10,603 nucleotides of DNA from Alphaproteobacteria bacterium (GCA_021732545.1 JAKFUW010000042.1:1-10603); one strand, 5' to 3'. Positions 1-7,026 are shown, counted from the stretch's first letter. Numbers and translations are program-made. The notes: generated from the letters alone by a model not told the origin.

Positions 1-42
1 GTCATAGAACACTCCTTCTGTATCACTCGATAATGCCACAAA

Positions 43-65
43 GTGGGATATGTATTTGATCCCAC
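43..65. repeat. Perfect 7-bp dyad upstream of the first gene
   Basis: GTGGGAT (43-49) is followed by its exact reverse complement ATCCCAC (59-65), with a 9-nt loop. No T-run follows on the + strand and only a weak one (TTTGTGG) on the - strand, so it is a poor terminator. It lies directly before the duplicated promoter and is not part of it, as the second promoter copy lacks it. It could be an operator or the end of a gene outside the window. Confidence 0.4.
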
Positions 66-69
66 CACA

Positions 70-142
70 CCCCCCAAAGTCACATAAACTTCATATCTCT
101 CATCTGGAACCAAGCGCCGCGCTGCGCTACACTTAAAGCATG
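70..142 (+). repeat. 73-bp direct repeat, copy 1 (promoter to start codon)
   Basis: This segment recurs at 1173-1245 with an exact offset of 1103. The first 64 bp (70-133) are identical, and the whole block to the ATG has 71/73 matches (T134/C1237 and G138/T1241 differ). Similarity begins abruptly at six Cs and ends at the start codon; the coding sequences after it are unrelated. This is seen directly in the sequence. Confidence 0.95.
105..140 (+). promoter_or_regulatory. Putative leaderless promoter of the ELM1-like gene
   Basis: TACACT at 128-133 (inside GCTACACT) is a fair -10 element. TGGAAC at 105-110 is a weak -35 with a 17-bp spacer. A transcript starting the usual 6-7 nt after the -10 would begin at the A of the ATG at 140. 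No Shine-Dalgarno precedes the ATG, which fits leaderless translation. The spacer holds the dyad AGCGC-C-GCGCT (113-123), a possible operator. The promoter assignment is inference; the arrangement is conserved exactly in the second copy. Confidence 0.5.
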
Positions 143-1165
143 GCAGATAATCGTACGAATCCGCAATCAACTATTACATCGTCAACCATCGAGGGGGTAA
201 TCAATCCAACCTATACATTCAATGATGAGGTTTGGTTAGTGAGGATCCATGATGATAAAAAAAATTCAGGCAGAGATAATGCTGGCACTGCTTGGGCACG
301 AGATATTGCTTCAAAGCTTGGGAAAGAATTACACATTATTAACAGCCCTGTGAAAACAAATTTAGATAAGCTTTGTGTTTATATGCAATCTCACGGTGTT
401 CCTGCAGTAATGTTAAGTATGGATCGTTTGCCTAAAGCCGCTGACATTTTCCAAAAAACAGGCGTGCTCCCCTTTGTGAAAGATTTAAGGCCTGATTTGG
501 CTTCGTCAGGCCCTAATATGAATCGAGTAACACCGTCAGACATCACAAATGCACGCCAATTACATCGCTATCAAGGCCTCAAACATCCTATCATTAATAT
601 TAATTATGTAGGTGTAAATTATCAGGGTAATGATTTTGATAACGATCCATTAATTGCTGAGTTGCTTGGCTGCTTACCTAAAGAGGGAGGTACATTACTG
701 ATCTCCTCATCTGTTCGTGTAGTGGATGATAGTTTTAGAGAATTTGTCAATAAGCTAAACACTGCGCTTGCAAACCAAAGCCCAACACACAAAAATCCTT
801 ATCACATTATTGATTATTCTTTCAAACATCTCGATCCAGACAATCCTTATACAGACATGCTGGCTGCTGCTGATGCACATGTTCTGTTAGGATATTCTAG
901 AACCACTGCAGGTGATCTATCTTTAACAGGTAAACCAGTTTATAGTGATATGGCTGTTGAAGTCGAAGTACTAAACGCTGGCGCCGCTAAAATAGGCGAT
1001 GCTAGCAAAAGATTTCAGGCCATTTCTGAACACACACAAATAGATTGTACAATGTCTTTTCCACCATTTGATACAACGGGCTATTATGGAGATAAATTCG
1101 TCGCAGAATACAAAACAGCAATACGACAAAATCCACATATTCCAAACCAGAACCTGCGTTCTTAA
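140..1165 (+). CDS. Divergent ELM1-like (GT-B-like) protein
   Basis: A 341-aa soluble protein with no signal peptide or membrane segment. The C-terminal half resembles the mitochondrial-fission ELM1 family of GT-B-fold proteins. A GGTLLISSSVR strand (about residues 183-193) sits where ELM1 proteins have their SRR-type loop. NPYTDMLAAADAHVLL, then about ten residues on TGKPVY (about 238-270), matches the ELM1 pattern NPY-x-x-x-LA-x-AD followed by TGKPV. The catalytic or ligand role of bacterial members is not established, so I give no reaction. The start is fixed by the duplicated 73-bp block ending on this ATG. There is no Shine-Dalgarno, and the gene probably makes a leaderless mRNA. It is much AT-richer than the next gene, and its stop lies 7 nt before the second promoter copy with no terminator between, so read-through is likely. 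Composition and the duplicated promoter suggest acquisition by insertion. The family call rests on motif recall only. Confidence 0.5.
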   Translation: MADNRTNPQSTITSSTIEGVINPTYTFNDEVWLVRIHDDKKNSGRDNAGTAWARDIASKLGKELHIINSPVKTNLDKLCVYMQSHGVPAVMLSMDRLPKAADIFQKTGVLPFVKDLRPDLASSGPNMNRVTPSDITNARQLHRYQGLKHPIININYVGVNYQGNDFDNDPLIAELLGCLPKEGGTLLISSSVRVVDDSFREFVNKLNTALANQSPTHKNPYHIIDYSFKHLDPDNPYTDMLAAADAHVLLGYSRTTAGDLSLTGKPVYSDMAVEVEVLNAGAAKIGDASKRFQAISEHTQIDCTMSFPPFDTTGYYGDKFVAEYKTAIRQNPHIPNQNLRS

Positions 1166-1172
1166 CCCTTCT

Positions 1173-1245
1173 CCCCCCAAAGTCACATAAACTTCATATC
1201 TCTCATCTGGAACCAAGCGCCGCGCTGCGCTACACTCAAATCATG
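1173..1245 (+). repeat. 73-bp direct repeat, copy 2 (promoter to start codon)
   Basis: This is the second copy of the block at 70-142, with 71/73 identity and the same distance to the ATG. It starts 7 nt after the stop of the upstream gene. Its preceding bases (CCCTTCT) do not match those before copy 1, so the boundaries of the duplication are sharp. Confidence 0.95.
1208..1243 (+). promoter_or_regulatory. Putative leaderless promoter of the membrane-hairpin gene
   Basis: Same elements as in copy 1: TGGAAC (1208-1213), a 17-bp GC-rich spacer with AGCGC-C-GCGCT, and TACACT (1231-1236), with the ATG at 1243. All promoter bases are identical to copy 1; the two differences lie between the -10 and the ATG. 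No Shine-Dalgarno is visible. Confidence 0.5.
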
Positions 1246-2307
1246 ACGAATGCGCCATTTTCAGCCGATTCTGCCTTCAAGGAGCCGGCGAGCGAGCCCG
1301 TGCCTCCTGCGGCAGGGATAGCCGCACCCCAAACACACGCCACCACAGGCAGTTTTTTGCATCACCATGGCCTGCAATTAGGCGGGGCGCTCAACCTCAT
1401 CGGCGATGCATCGCTGCTCTATGCAGGCTACAAAAACAAAGATCCGATGATGATGCTGGCAGGCGGGCTTTATACGGGTGGAGCGCTGGCGCTTACACGC
1501 TATGGCACCCCAAGCCCTGAACGTCAAATGCGCGAAGTGTGCGAGGGTACGGCTGCTTTTTTAAAAGAGCATATCGGCCCATTGCCGCAAGGCTCGCATC
1601 TGGCTACCATCCACGCGCAGCAAGATCGCGGCCTGATGGATCGGGTGGAATCGACGCTCTATCGCAACCCTGTCGATACGATGCTGGGGCTTTATACCGC
1701 AGGTGCCGCCACCATGTTGGCTTCGGGTATTCAAAGCGGGAATAAATGGCGCAGCATCTATGGCGGATGGTCGCTGGGAGTCAAAGCGCTTTCGTTCGCG
1801 CTACCCGAGAAAGAAGAGACGCTAAGCGAGGAGCAAAAGAAGAAGCCGCCAGGTTCCGTCATTGAGTGGATCAAGGAAAAACCGCTGCGGCTGTTTGGCT
1901 ATGGCTCGATTGTGACGGAGATTTTGCTTGGCAAATCGGCCTATGCCGATTTAAGGGCAGGCAAAGAAGGGGCGATGTTTAATGTTGCCACCGCAGTGCT
2001 GTATGTGCTTTCCGACGCGGTGTTGGCGATTTCGAGCAAAAACACTTCCAGTGTCGATGGGTTACTGAGCGATAAAGACCAAGATCATATTGAACGATTG
2101 GCGGCGGAAATCATCGCGCAGCAACCATACCCAAAACAGGCGAAACTCATCGATCAAGTGTCAGAGTTTTTGGTCAGGCAACCCGCCATCAAAGGCTCTG
2201 CCGATGAGATCGGCGCGGCGCTTTCTCACAAGGTCCAGCAGATGAAAAACGGCGCATGGTCTGGTCGTGTGACATCGGACGATGCAACACCGCAGATCGG
2301 GCGATAA
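1243..2307 (+). CDS. Unrecognised protein with three membrane-hairpin repeats
   Basis: A 354-aa protein that I do not recognise. The N-terminal ~40 residues are Pro/Ala-rich and probably disordered. Three hydrophobic helical hairpins follow, at about residues 43-87, 142-186 and 214-264. Repeats 2 and 3 share a layout: a charged amphipathic lead-in, a Gly-rich helix (GLYTAGAATML; GYGSIVTEILL), a short polar turn with GN or GK, a second helix, then a lysine at the membrane edge (ALPEK; AISSK). The C-terminal ~80 residues are soluble and helical. It is probably an inner-membrane protein, but the helices are short and Gly-rich, so topology is uncertain. The start is supported by the duplicated promoter block ending on this ATG; there is no Shine-Dalgarno. 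It ends in a strong terminator. GC is visibly higher than in the preceding gene and it looks native. Confidence 0.7.
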   Translation: MTNAPFSADSAFKEPASEPVPPAAGIAAPQTHATTGSFLHHHGLQLGGALNLIGDASLLYAGYKNKDPMMMLAGGLYTGGALALTRYGTPSPERQMREVCEGTAAFLKEHIGPLPQGSHLATIHAQQDRGLMDRVESTLYRNPVDTMLGLYTAGAATMLASGIQSGNKWRSIYGGWSLGVKALSFALPEKEETLSEEQKKKPPGSVIEWIKEKPLRLFGYGSIVTEILLGKSAYADLRAGKEGAMFNVATAVLYVLSDAVLAISSKNTSSVDGLLSDKDQDHIERLAAEIIAQQPYPKQAKLIDQVSEFLVRQPAIKGSADEIGAALSHKVQQMKNGAWSGRVTSDDATPQIGR

Positions 2308-2319
2308 AACAATTAAAAA

Positions 2320-2353
2320 AAATGCCCCGAGCGTTTGCACATTCGGGGCATTT
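2320..2353. terminator. Bidirectional intrinsic terminator
   Basis: An 11-bp perfect stem pairs 2320-2330 (AAATGCCCCGA) with 2343-2353 (TCGGGGCATTT) around a 12-nt loop. It is followed by GATATTTTTT on the + strand and by a U-run from the A-tract at 2313-2322 on the - strand. It sits between convergent genes and can end both the membrane-protein gene and the cold-shock gene. Confidence 0.9.
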
Positions 2354-2380
2354 GATATTTTTTAACGGGTCGTAATTAAA

Positions 2381-2587
2381 TTACGATACCAGTTTCAAAT
2401 TTGCGGCAGAGGTTTTGCCTTTTTCGGTCACGAGATCATAGCTTACGCGTGCGCCTTCGTTCAAGGTCGTAAGACCTGCGCGCTCGAGTGCACTGATATG
2501 CACGAACGCATCTGCGCCGCCCTGATCAGGTTGAATAAATCCGAAACCCTTCATTGGGTTAAACCACTTTACGGTACCATTAGCCAT
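2381..2587 (-). CDS. Cold-shock domain protein (CspA family)
   Basis: A 68-aa single cold-shock domain, the usual family length. RNP1 is KGFGFI (residues 13-18) and RNP2 is AFVHIS (about 27-32), following the diagnostic start GTVKWFN. The family binds single-stranded RNA and DNA in the cytoplasm and melts RNA secondary structure, often at low temperature or in stationary phase. I chose the ATG at 2587, preceded by AGGA 9 nt upstream, over an upstream in-frame start at 2623 that would add 12 residues absent from the family. Alphaproteobacterial members often carry an Asn-Pro after KWF as here (KWFNPMKGFGFI). About 280 bp of non-coding DNA lies upstream, consistent with the long 5' leader of many csp mRNAs. 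Which paralogue it is cannot be told. Confidence 0.95.
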   Translation of the reverse strand: MANGTVKWFNPMKGFGFIQPDQGGADAFVHISALERAGLTTLNEGARVSYDLVTEKGKTSAANLKLVS

Positions 2588-2717
2588 AAGAAAAAATCCT
2601 TTATTACTGGCGTTTATCGCCACTCACAACATGTAAGCGACATTTAAGAGTCTGAATCAAAGGCATAAACCTTGCCTCTTTTTAGAAACGTCAGGAAAAC
2701 AAAGAATGCACGGTTAA

Positions 2718-2752
2718 GTACATTTTCTTATGGCCGAAACCATTAGCGTCAA
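2718..2752 (-). promoter_or_regulatory. Possible promoter of the cold-shock gene
   Basis: Read on the - strand, TTGACG (2752-2747) is a good -35. A weak -10, TAAGAA (2730-2725), follows after 16 bp. A start near 2718 would give a leader of about 130 nt, a length typical of cold-shock mRNAs. The weak -10 keeps this tentative. The rest of the 2588-2846 gap shows no gene. Confidence 0.3.
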
Positions 2753-2803
2753 CTGTCATCAATAAAGAGCGAATAGCAAACTCGATAAGTGGTTTATCTC
2801 GCT

Positions 2804-2812
2804 TGTGGATAA
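2804..2812 (-). promoter_or_regulatory. Perfect DnaA-box 9-mer
   Basis: TTATCCACA on the - strand matches the strong DnaA box consensus exactly. It is a single site between the permease and the cold-shock gene, so chance occurrence is possible. Confidence 0.35.
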
Positions 2813-2846
2813 ATGTCCAGCACAATCACGCTAAGCCTTAAATACA

Positions 2847-2867
2847 GCCAATTTCAGAGAAATTGGC
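2847..2867 (-). terminator. Hairpin after the permease gene
   Basis: An 8-bp perfect stem, GCCAATTT (2847-2854) with AAATTGGC (2860-2867), has a 5-nt loop and begins directly after the permease stop codon. On the - strand it is followed by TGTATTTAA, a poor U-run, so termination may be partial. Confidence 0.55.
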
Positions 2868-4265
2868 CTATGCCAGCACGCTGCGTTTGCGGCTATAGGC
2901 CAGATACACAATCGCCCCAATCACCAGCCAGATACCAAAACGCTCCCAGGTAATCCACGGCAAACCCAACATCAGCCACAACGAAAAGCCGATCCCGATC
3001 ATCGGAATAAACGGCATCAGCGGCACTTTAAAGCCGCGCTTGAGTTCGGGCTGCTTATAACGCAGCACCAGTACCGAGCCACAAATCACCACAAAGGCTG
3101 ATAATGTACCGATATTCACCAGCTCCGCCACCTGGCCAATCGGATACCAACCCGCCACGCCAGCGCAGATCACCCCTGCAATCAGCGTGGGGCGATGCGG
3201 TGTGCCATAGCGCGGATGCAGGCTACTGAACCAGCGCGGGATCAACCCATCGCGGCTCATCGCATAGGTGATGCGCGCGCACGCCAGCATAAAGGCAAAG
3301 ATCACGCTGGTGATGCCCGCCACTGCCGCCACCGATACCGCAAAGGTCACCCACGGCAGGCCAATCGCGTTGAAGGCATAGGCCACGGGTGCTGGATGAT
3401 TTAAATCGGTGTAGGGCACAATACCAGTCAGCACGAGCGACATCGCCACATAGAGCACAAGCGCGATGCCCAGCGAAATCATGATGGCGCGCGGCAAATC
3501 GCGTTGCGGATTTTTAGATTCTTCGGCAGCCGTGGTGAGCGTGTCATAACCAAATACGGCAAAGAACACGACCGCAGCACCTGTCACCACGCCATCAAAA
3601 CCAAAGGGCATAAAAGGCTTCCAATTATCCATATCCACGTAAGCCGCGCCCGCCACAATCACCAGCACCACAGCGAGCAACTTCACCACCACCAGCACAC
3701 CGTTGAGCCCCACGCCAATCGCGGTGCGAAACGATAATAACAACGCAATCGCCAGGCAAATAATCATCGCGGGCAGATCCATAACTTTACCATCGCCCGT
3801 GCCGTGCGCGCCTGTCGCCCATAGAGGAATATCCAATCCCACGCCGGTTAAAATCGATTGCGCATAGCCCGACCAACCTATCGCCACGACCGAGACCACC
3901 AGCGCATATTCGAGCAATAAATCCCAGCCGATAAACCACGCGACCGGTTCGCCCAGCACCGCATAGCTATAGGTATAGGCCGAACCAGATGCGGGAATCA
4001 TGCTCGCAAATTCAGCGTAGCACAGCGCCGCTGCCGCACTCGCAATCCCTGCAATCATGAAGGATAACGTCACCGCAGGGCCTGCTTGAGTTGCCGCCAC
4101 CACGCCGGTAAGCACAAAAATCCCCACGCCAATAATACCACCCAAACCAATACCGGTTAATTGCCATAGCCCCAAGCTGCGCTTGAGGCCTGTGGGTTTT
4201 TCCGATTCGGCCTGCAACTGTGCAATGGATTTTTTGCGAAACCAACGGGTGGTGGATTGGGTCAT
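2868..4265 (-). CDS. APC-superfamily amino acid permease, CAT type
   Basis: A 465-aa inner-membrane transporter with about 12 hydrophobic segments, normal for bacterial members of the cationic amino acid transporter branch of the APC superfamily (YfnA/YhdG-like). The first helix carries the glycine-rich substrate-binding motif GIGLGGIIGVGIF (about residues 38-50). After helix 6 comes the CAT signature FFAVFGYDTLTTAAEES followed by KNPQRDLPRAI (about 234-261). RITYAMSRDGLIP (331-343) is the conserved cytoplasmic loop. The family takes up amino acids, usually by proton symport; the substrate cannot be read from sequence. I chose the ATG at 4265 because AGGAG lies 7 nt upstream; the frame stays open to 4334 but those 23 residues are not family-like. 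It follows the PIN-like gene by 73 bp and may have its own promoter there. Confidence 0.93.
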   Translation of the reverse strand: MTQSTTRWFRKKSIAQLQAESEKPTGLKRSLGLWQLTGIGLGGIIGVGIFVLTGVVAATQAGPAVTLSFMIAGIASAAAALCYAEFASMIPASGSAYTYSYAVLGEPVAWFIGWDLLLEYALVVSVVAIGWSGYAQSILTGVGLDIPLWATGAHGTGDGKVMDLPAMIICLAIALLLSFRTAIGVGLNGVLVVVKLLAVVLVIVAGAAYVDMDNWKPFMPFGFDGVVTGAAVVFFAVFGYDTLTTAAEESKNPQRDLPRAIMISLGIALVLYVAMSLVLTGIVPYTDLNHPAPVAYAFNAIGLPWVTFAVSVAAVAGITSVIFAFMLACARITYAMSRDGLIPRWFSSLHPRYGTPHRPTLIAGVICAGVAGWYPIGQVAELVNIGTLSAFVVICGSVLVLRYKQPELKRGFKVPLMPFIPMIGIGFSLWLMLGLPWITWERFGIWLVIGAIVYLAYSRKRSVLA

Positions 4266-4288
4266 GAAGCATCTCCTGTTCAAAGAAG

Positions 4289-4316
4289 ATAGTAGAAGAA
4301 TTAGCGCACGTAGCAA
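4289..4316 (-). promoter_or_regulatory. Possible promoter of the permease gene
   Basis: On the - strand, TTGCTA (4316-4311), a 16-bp spacer and TACTAT (4294-4289) lie about 24 bp before the permease ATG. The match to consensus is moderate. Confidence 0.35.
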
Positions 4317-4338
4317 GTATGAACGTTGTCGCAAAGTG

Positions 4339-5946
4339 TTAACGGCTTGCTACCGCACGATCAGGGTTAGTCTGCTTGGCAAAATGTTCAAGCAGGGCAA
4401 TTCCTTTTGTCGCATAGGCACTCATTTCATTCGCCATTTTTTCAGGTAGTGTGGCCACTTGTTTGATAATTTCTAAAAATAACCCCGCACACGCATGAAA
4501 AGTTTCCTGGCTACGGTACTGGCTGAATTCTGTCAGCACCGACTCCAATTTGTTTACTTCGGTTTCGTTTCTGTAAATATCCCTCAACGCCTTCTGCCAA
4601 GGGGATGCCACCTGAGGAGCCTTAAACACACTGCAAGCACTCTCTTCGTGAGTCACATTTCTGATCGCTTCATCATGGCTTTGATGATAACTGCGAGGCA
4701 AACCATTGGATTGCACCTGTTGAATGATCCCATTGTAGATCGTATCCATAATGCTCTGGTTTTTAATAGCGGCCTGCGGTGCGTCACTCGCCGCAAATGG
4801 TGATAAATTTTTCTCTTCAGGTGAAAGCACGTATAATTCTGAATTTACTGCCGAACCATAGCCTCGTTTTGGAGTGGTTCGTATCGTTATGACGTGGTTC
4901 ACCAACCCGTGTAAAAAACTTTTGGTGGTCAAAAAATTAAAGTCACCCAAATGGTCAATATATCTAACATTCTGGCCATCTTCGTCGATGTCTTTGGTCT
5001 GGAAGGTTTTACAGTTAGGGTTAAAACGCGCGCGGGGTTTACCCACCTGATGATAATGATACGCTTCGATGTTTTGTGTGGTAGCGTTTAATTTGTCTTC
5101 TCCAGTTGATGCGCCATATATGATTGATTTACCGCTTTCCAGCTCACGGTTAAACCACATGCGTTGAATTATTCTTCCTCGCACATCGCCGCCTTCAAAT
5201 AAAATAATTGGCGATTGGTCAGGGTTTTTTTTCTGCCATGTGCCCAATGCATCAGCGATAGAAATTTCACCCCGGTCCGAATAGTTGGAATAAATCTGTC
5301 CCTGCACAAAATAATTGGGGTCTTGCAGCAGGCTATTATTCATGTCTTTAGGTTTTAAAATTAACCCATTACGGCGCACCGCTGATGATAATTTAGAGCC
5401 GCTATTGAGTAAACGTGTGCGTAAATCTTCTGAATCGATTTTACCGTCTTCTGAATCGATTTTACCCTCTACCCAAGACGTGTCACCCGCTTCACAAAAC
5501 ATTGCCCGCTTTTTGGGTTTGATGATCGATTGTAAAATCAGCCGTGTGCGCTCAAGCTGCTCATGACCTGCTTTGGTTGGCACAATCTGCGCATGCTTAC
5601 TTTCAAGCAATTCTGACAGCAAGGTAATACGCTCCTGGCGAAACTGAAAACCATTGGGAATATGATCTGCCGTCAGCTTGCCATTTTTAATATCCTGATC
5701 AGAAACTGGGCCTTGCAAACCTAAAAACTCAGCCACTACCATATCGGTAAGTTTAATCTCAACCAAGCCTTTGCGTGCCATGCTGAGTAGCAAAGCCGCA
5801 TAACCAAGATTAGCCGGAAGATTACCTGCGCGTTGATTACCTGTTTCACCCGCTTGTTGGTTGTGTGACACATCTTCATGGTGACCCAATAGCAGCGTGA
5901 GCAACGTGCCGGTATCCACAAACATGACTGCTGGCTTGTATGGCAT
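4339..5946 (-). CDS. Large PIN-like domain protein, function unknown
   Basis: A 535-aa soluble protein that I do not recognise as a named family. The N-terminus looks like a PIN nuclease fold: a hydrophobic strand ending in an acidic residue (VMFVDTGTLLTLL, D11), an acidic residue in a helix (VVAEF, E73), then RGEISIADAL (E227, D232) and IILFEGGDVRGR (D254), as in PIN domains where GE-rich and D-containing motifs close the site. Between E73 and E227 is a long insertion of about 150 residues, much longer than in VapC toxins. The C-terminal ~280 residues have no motif I know. GKIDSED occurs twice in tandem (161-174). I chose the ATG at 5946, with a purine-rich AGGGGG 4 nt upstream, over a TTG at 5982. 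It lies 70 bp after nrdB on the same strand, so co-transcription is possible. A metal-dependent RNase or DNase role is inference. Confidence 0.55.
   Translation of the reverse strand: MPYKPAVMFVDTGTLLTLLLGHHEDVSHNQQAGETGNQRAGNLPANLGYAALLLSMARKGLVEIKLTDMVVAEFLGLQGPVSDQDIKNGKLTADHIPNGFQFRQERITLLSELLESKHAQIVPTKAGHEQLERTRLILQSIIKPKKRAMFCEAGDTSWVEGKIDSEDGKIDSEDLRTRLLNSGSKLSSAVRRNGLILKPKDMNNSLLQDPNYFVQGQIYSNYSDRGEISIADALGTWQKKNPDQSPIILFEGGDVRGRIIQRMWFNRELESGKSIIYGASTGEDKLNATTQNIEAYHYHQVGKPRARFNPNCKTFQTKDIDEDGQNVRYIDHLGDFNFLTTKSFLHGLVNHVITIRTTPKRGYGSAVNSELYVLSPEEKNLSPFAASDAPQAAIKNQSIMDTIYNGIIQQVQSNGLPRSYHQSHDEAIRNVTHEESACSVFKAPQVASPWQKALRDIYRNETEVNKLESVLTEFSQYRSQETFHACAGLFLEIIKQVATLPEKMANEMSAYATKGIALLEHFAKQTNPDRAVASR
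5426..5467. repeat. 21-bp tandem duplication inside the PIN-like gene
   Basis: Two adjacent 21-bp units, 5426-5446 and 5447-5467, differ at one base (20/21). The length is a multiple of three, so the reading frame is kept and the peptide GKIDSED is doubled within the insertion region of the protein. It looks like a recent slippage event. Confidence 0.95.
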
Positions 5947-6016
5947 ATGTCCCCCTATCCCTAAGGGGCTTATAGCGATCAATCATGGCAGTTTGATGAC
6001 AACCGCGTTAAAAACT

Positions 6017-6991
6017 TTACGCCGCCGTAAAACTTTCAAACGCGTCTTCCCATGTTCCTTGTGTCGCGGCCTTGCTATATTCGGTGACGCGGTTTTCAAA
6101 GAAGTTGGTGTGCTCCACGCCGTTGAGGATGTCGTCCAGCCATGGCAGCGGGTTTTTCTCGATCATATACATCGGCTGCAAGCCCAGCTGAGCCAATCGG
6201 CGATCGGCAATGAAACGAATATATTGCTTCACATCGTTAGCGGCAAGCCCTTGCACATCGCCCATGCCGAATGCCAGATCGATGAACGCATCTTCATGGG
6301 TCACAATCGTGTTGCACGCCACATACAGGCGCGAGCGCAGCTCATCGGTCCACACTTCAGGGTTTTCATCGCAGAAGGTTTTGAACAGGCGAATCATCGA
6401 AAGTGTGTGCAGCGTTTCATCGCGCACCGACCAGGTGACGATCTGCCCCATGCCCTTCATTTTGCCCCAACGCGGGAAGTTGAGCAAAATCGCGAAGGAT
6501 GCAAACAGTTGCAGCCCTTCGGTGAACGCGCCAAACACCGCCATGGTCATGGCGATGTCTTCTTTGCTATCGACGTTAAACTGCTTCATATAGTCGTATT
6601 TATCCGACATTTCCTTATATTTCATGAAGGCAGTATATTCAACTTCCGGCATCCCAATCGTGTCGAGCAGGTGCGAATAGGCCGCAATATGCACCGTTTC
6701 CATATTAGAAAACGCCGCTAACATCATCTGCACTTCGGTCGGCTGAAACACGCGGCTATAATGTTTCATGTAGCAATTATTCACCTCAATATCGGCTTGG
6801 GTAAAGAAGCGAAAAATTTGCGTGAGCAGGTTTTTTTCCTCCGGTGTGAGGTTCTTTTTCCAATCCGCAACATCATCGGAAAGCGGTACTTCTTCTGGCA
6901 GCCAATGAATGCGCTGCTGCATCAGCCATGCATCATACGCCCATGGATACGCGAAGGGTTTGTAGATCGGTTTTGCTTCTAATAGGCTCAT
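6017..6991 (-). CDS. nrdB: Class Ia ribonucleotide reductase, beta subunit (R2)
   Basis: A 324-aa diiron, tyrosyl-radical subunit of aerobic ribonucleotide reductase. With NrdA it reduces ribonucleoside diphosphates to deoxy forms in the cytoplasm. The likely metal ligands and radical site are in place: D67 (TQADIEV), E98-x-x-H101 (METVHIAAYSH) with radical Tyr Y105 four residues later, E158 (FTEGLQLF) and E192-x-x-H195 (RDETLHTL). Near the C-terminus, TEYSKAA (Y305) is the probable radical-transfer tyrosine, followed by the tail that docks on NrdA. The length suits the shorter R2 proteins. GGAGA lies 5 nt before the ATG at 6991. It is downstream of nrdA but separated from it by the two-gene cassette, whose inverted repeat ends just before this Shine-Dalgarno, leaving nrdB translation signals intact. 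Confidence 0.97.
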   Translation of the reverse strand: MSLLEAKPIYKPFAYPWAYDAWLMQQRIHWLPEEVPLSDDVADWKKNLTPEEKNLLTQIFRFFTQADIEVNNCYMKHYSRVFQPTEVQMMLAAFSNMETVHIAAYSHLLDTIGMPEVEYTAFMKYKEMSDKYDYMKQFNVDSKEDIAMTMAVFGAFTEGLQLFASFAILLNFPRWGKMKGMGQIVTWSVRDETLHTLSMIRLFKTFCDENPEVWTDELRSRLYVACNTIVTHEDAFIDLAFGMGDVQGLAANDVKQYIRFIADRRLAQLGLQPMYMIEKNPLPWLDDILNGVEHTNFFENRVTEYSKAATQGTWEDAFESFTAA

Positions 6992-7001
6992 ATCAGTCTC
7001 C

Positions 7002-7026
7002 AGTTATCAGGCGTCAGTTATCAGTT
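7002..7026. repeat. Inverted repeat, nrdB side of the inserted cassette
   Basis: This 25-bp segment pairs with 7598-7622 as an imperfect inverted repeat, with 21/25 matches and a perfect outer 9 bp (AGTTATCAG). It also holds two direct copies of CAGTTATCAG (7001-7010 and 7015-7024). It encodes the last residues and stop codon of the 72-aa gene and ends 10 nt before the nrdB ATG. Confidence 0.85.

Noticed and set aside
971..1216. An 81-codon frame on the - strand across the end of the ELM1-like gene
   Set aside because: It is antisense to the gene and to the duplicated promoter and has no credible start or motif.
5426..5467. CRISPR-like repeats
   Set aside because: Only two directly adjacent units without spacers, inside a coding frame; no array or cas gene is present in the window.
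5952..5968. A hairpin CCCCT / AGGGG over the ribosome binding site of the PIN-like gene as a riboswitch
   Set aside because: Only a 5-bp stem with nothing resembling a ligand-binding aptamer; too little to claim regulation.
5897..6721. A 274-codon open frame on the + strand opposite nrdB and the start of the PIN-like gene
   Set aside because: It runs antisense to nrdB, whose catalytic motifs are intact. It has no recognisable domain and its His- and Arg-rich composition is typical of an antisense shadow.
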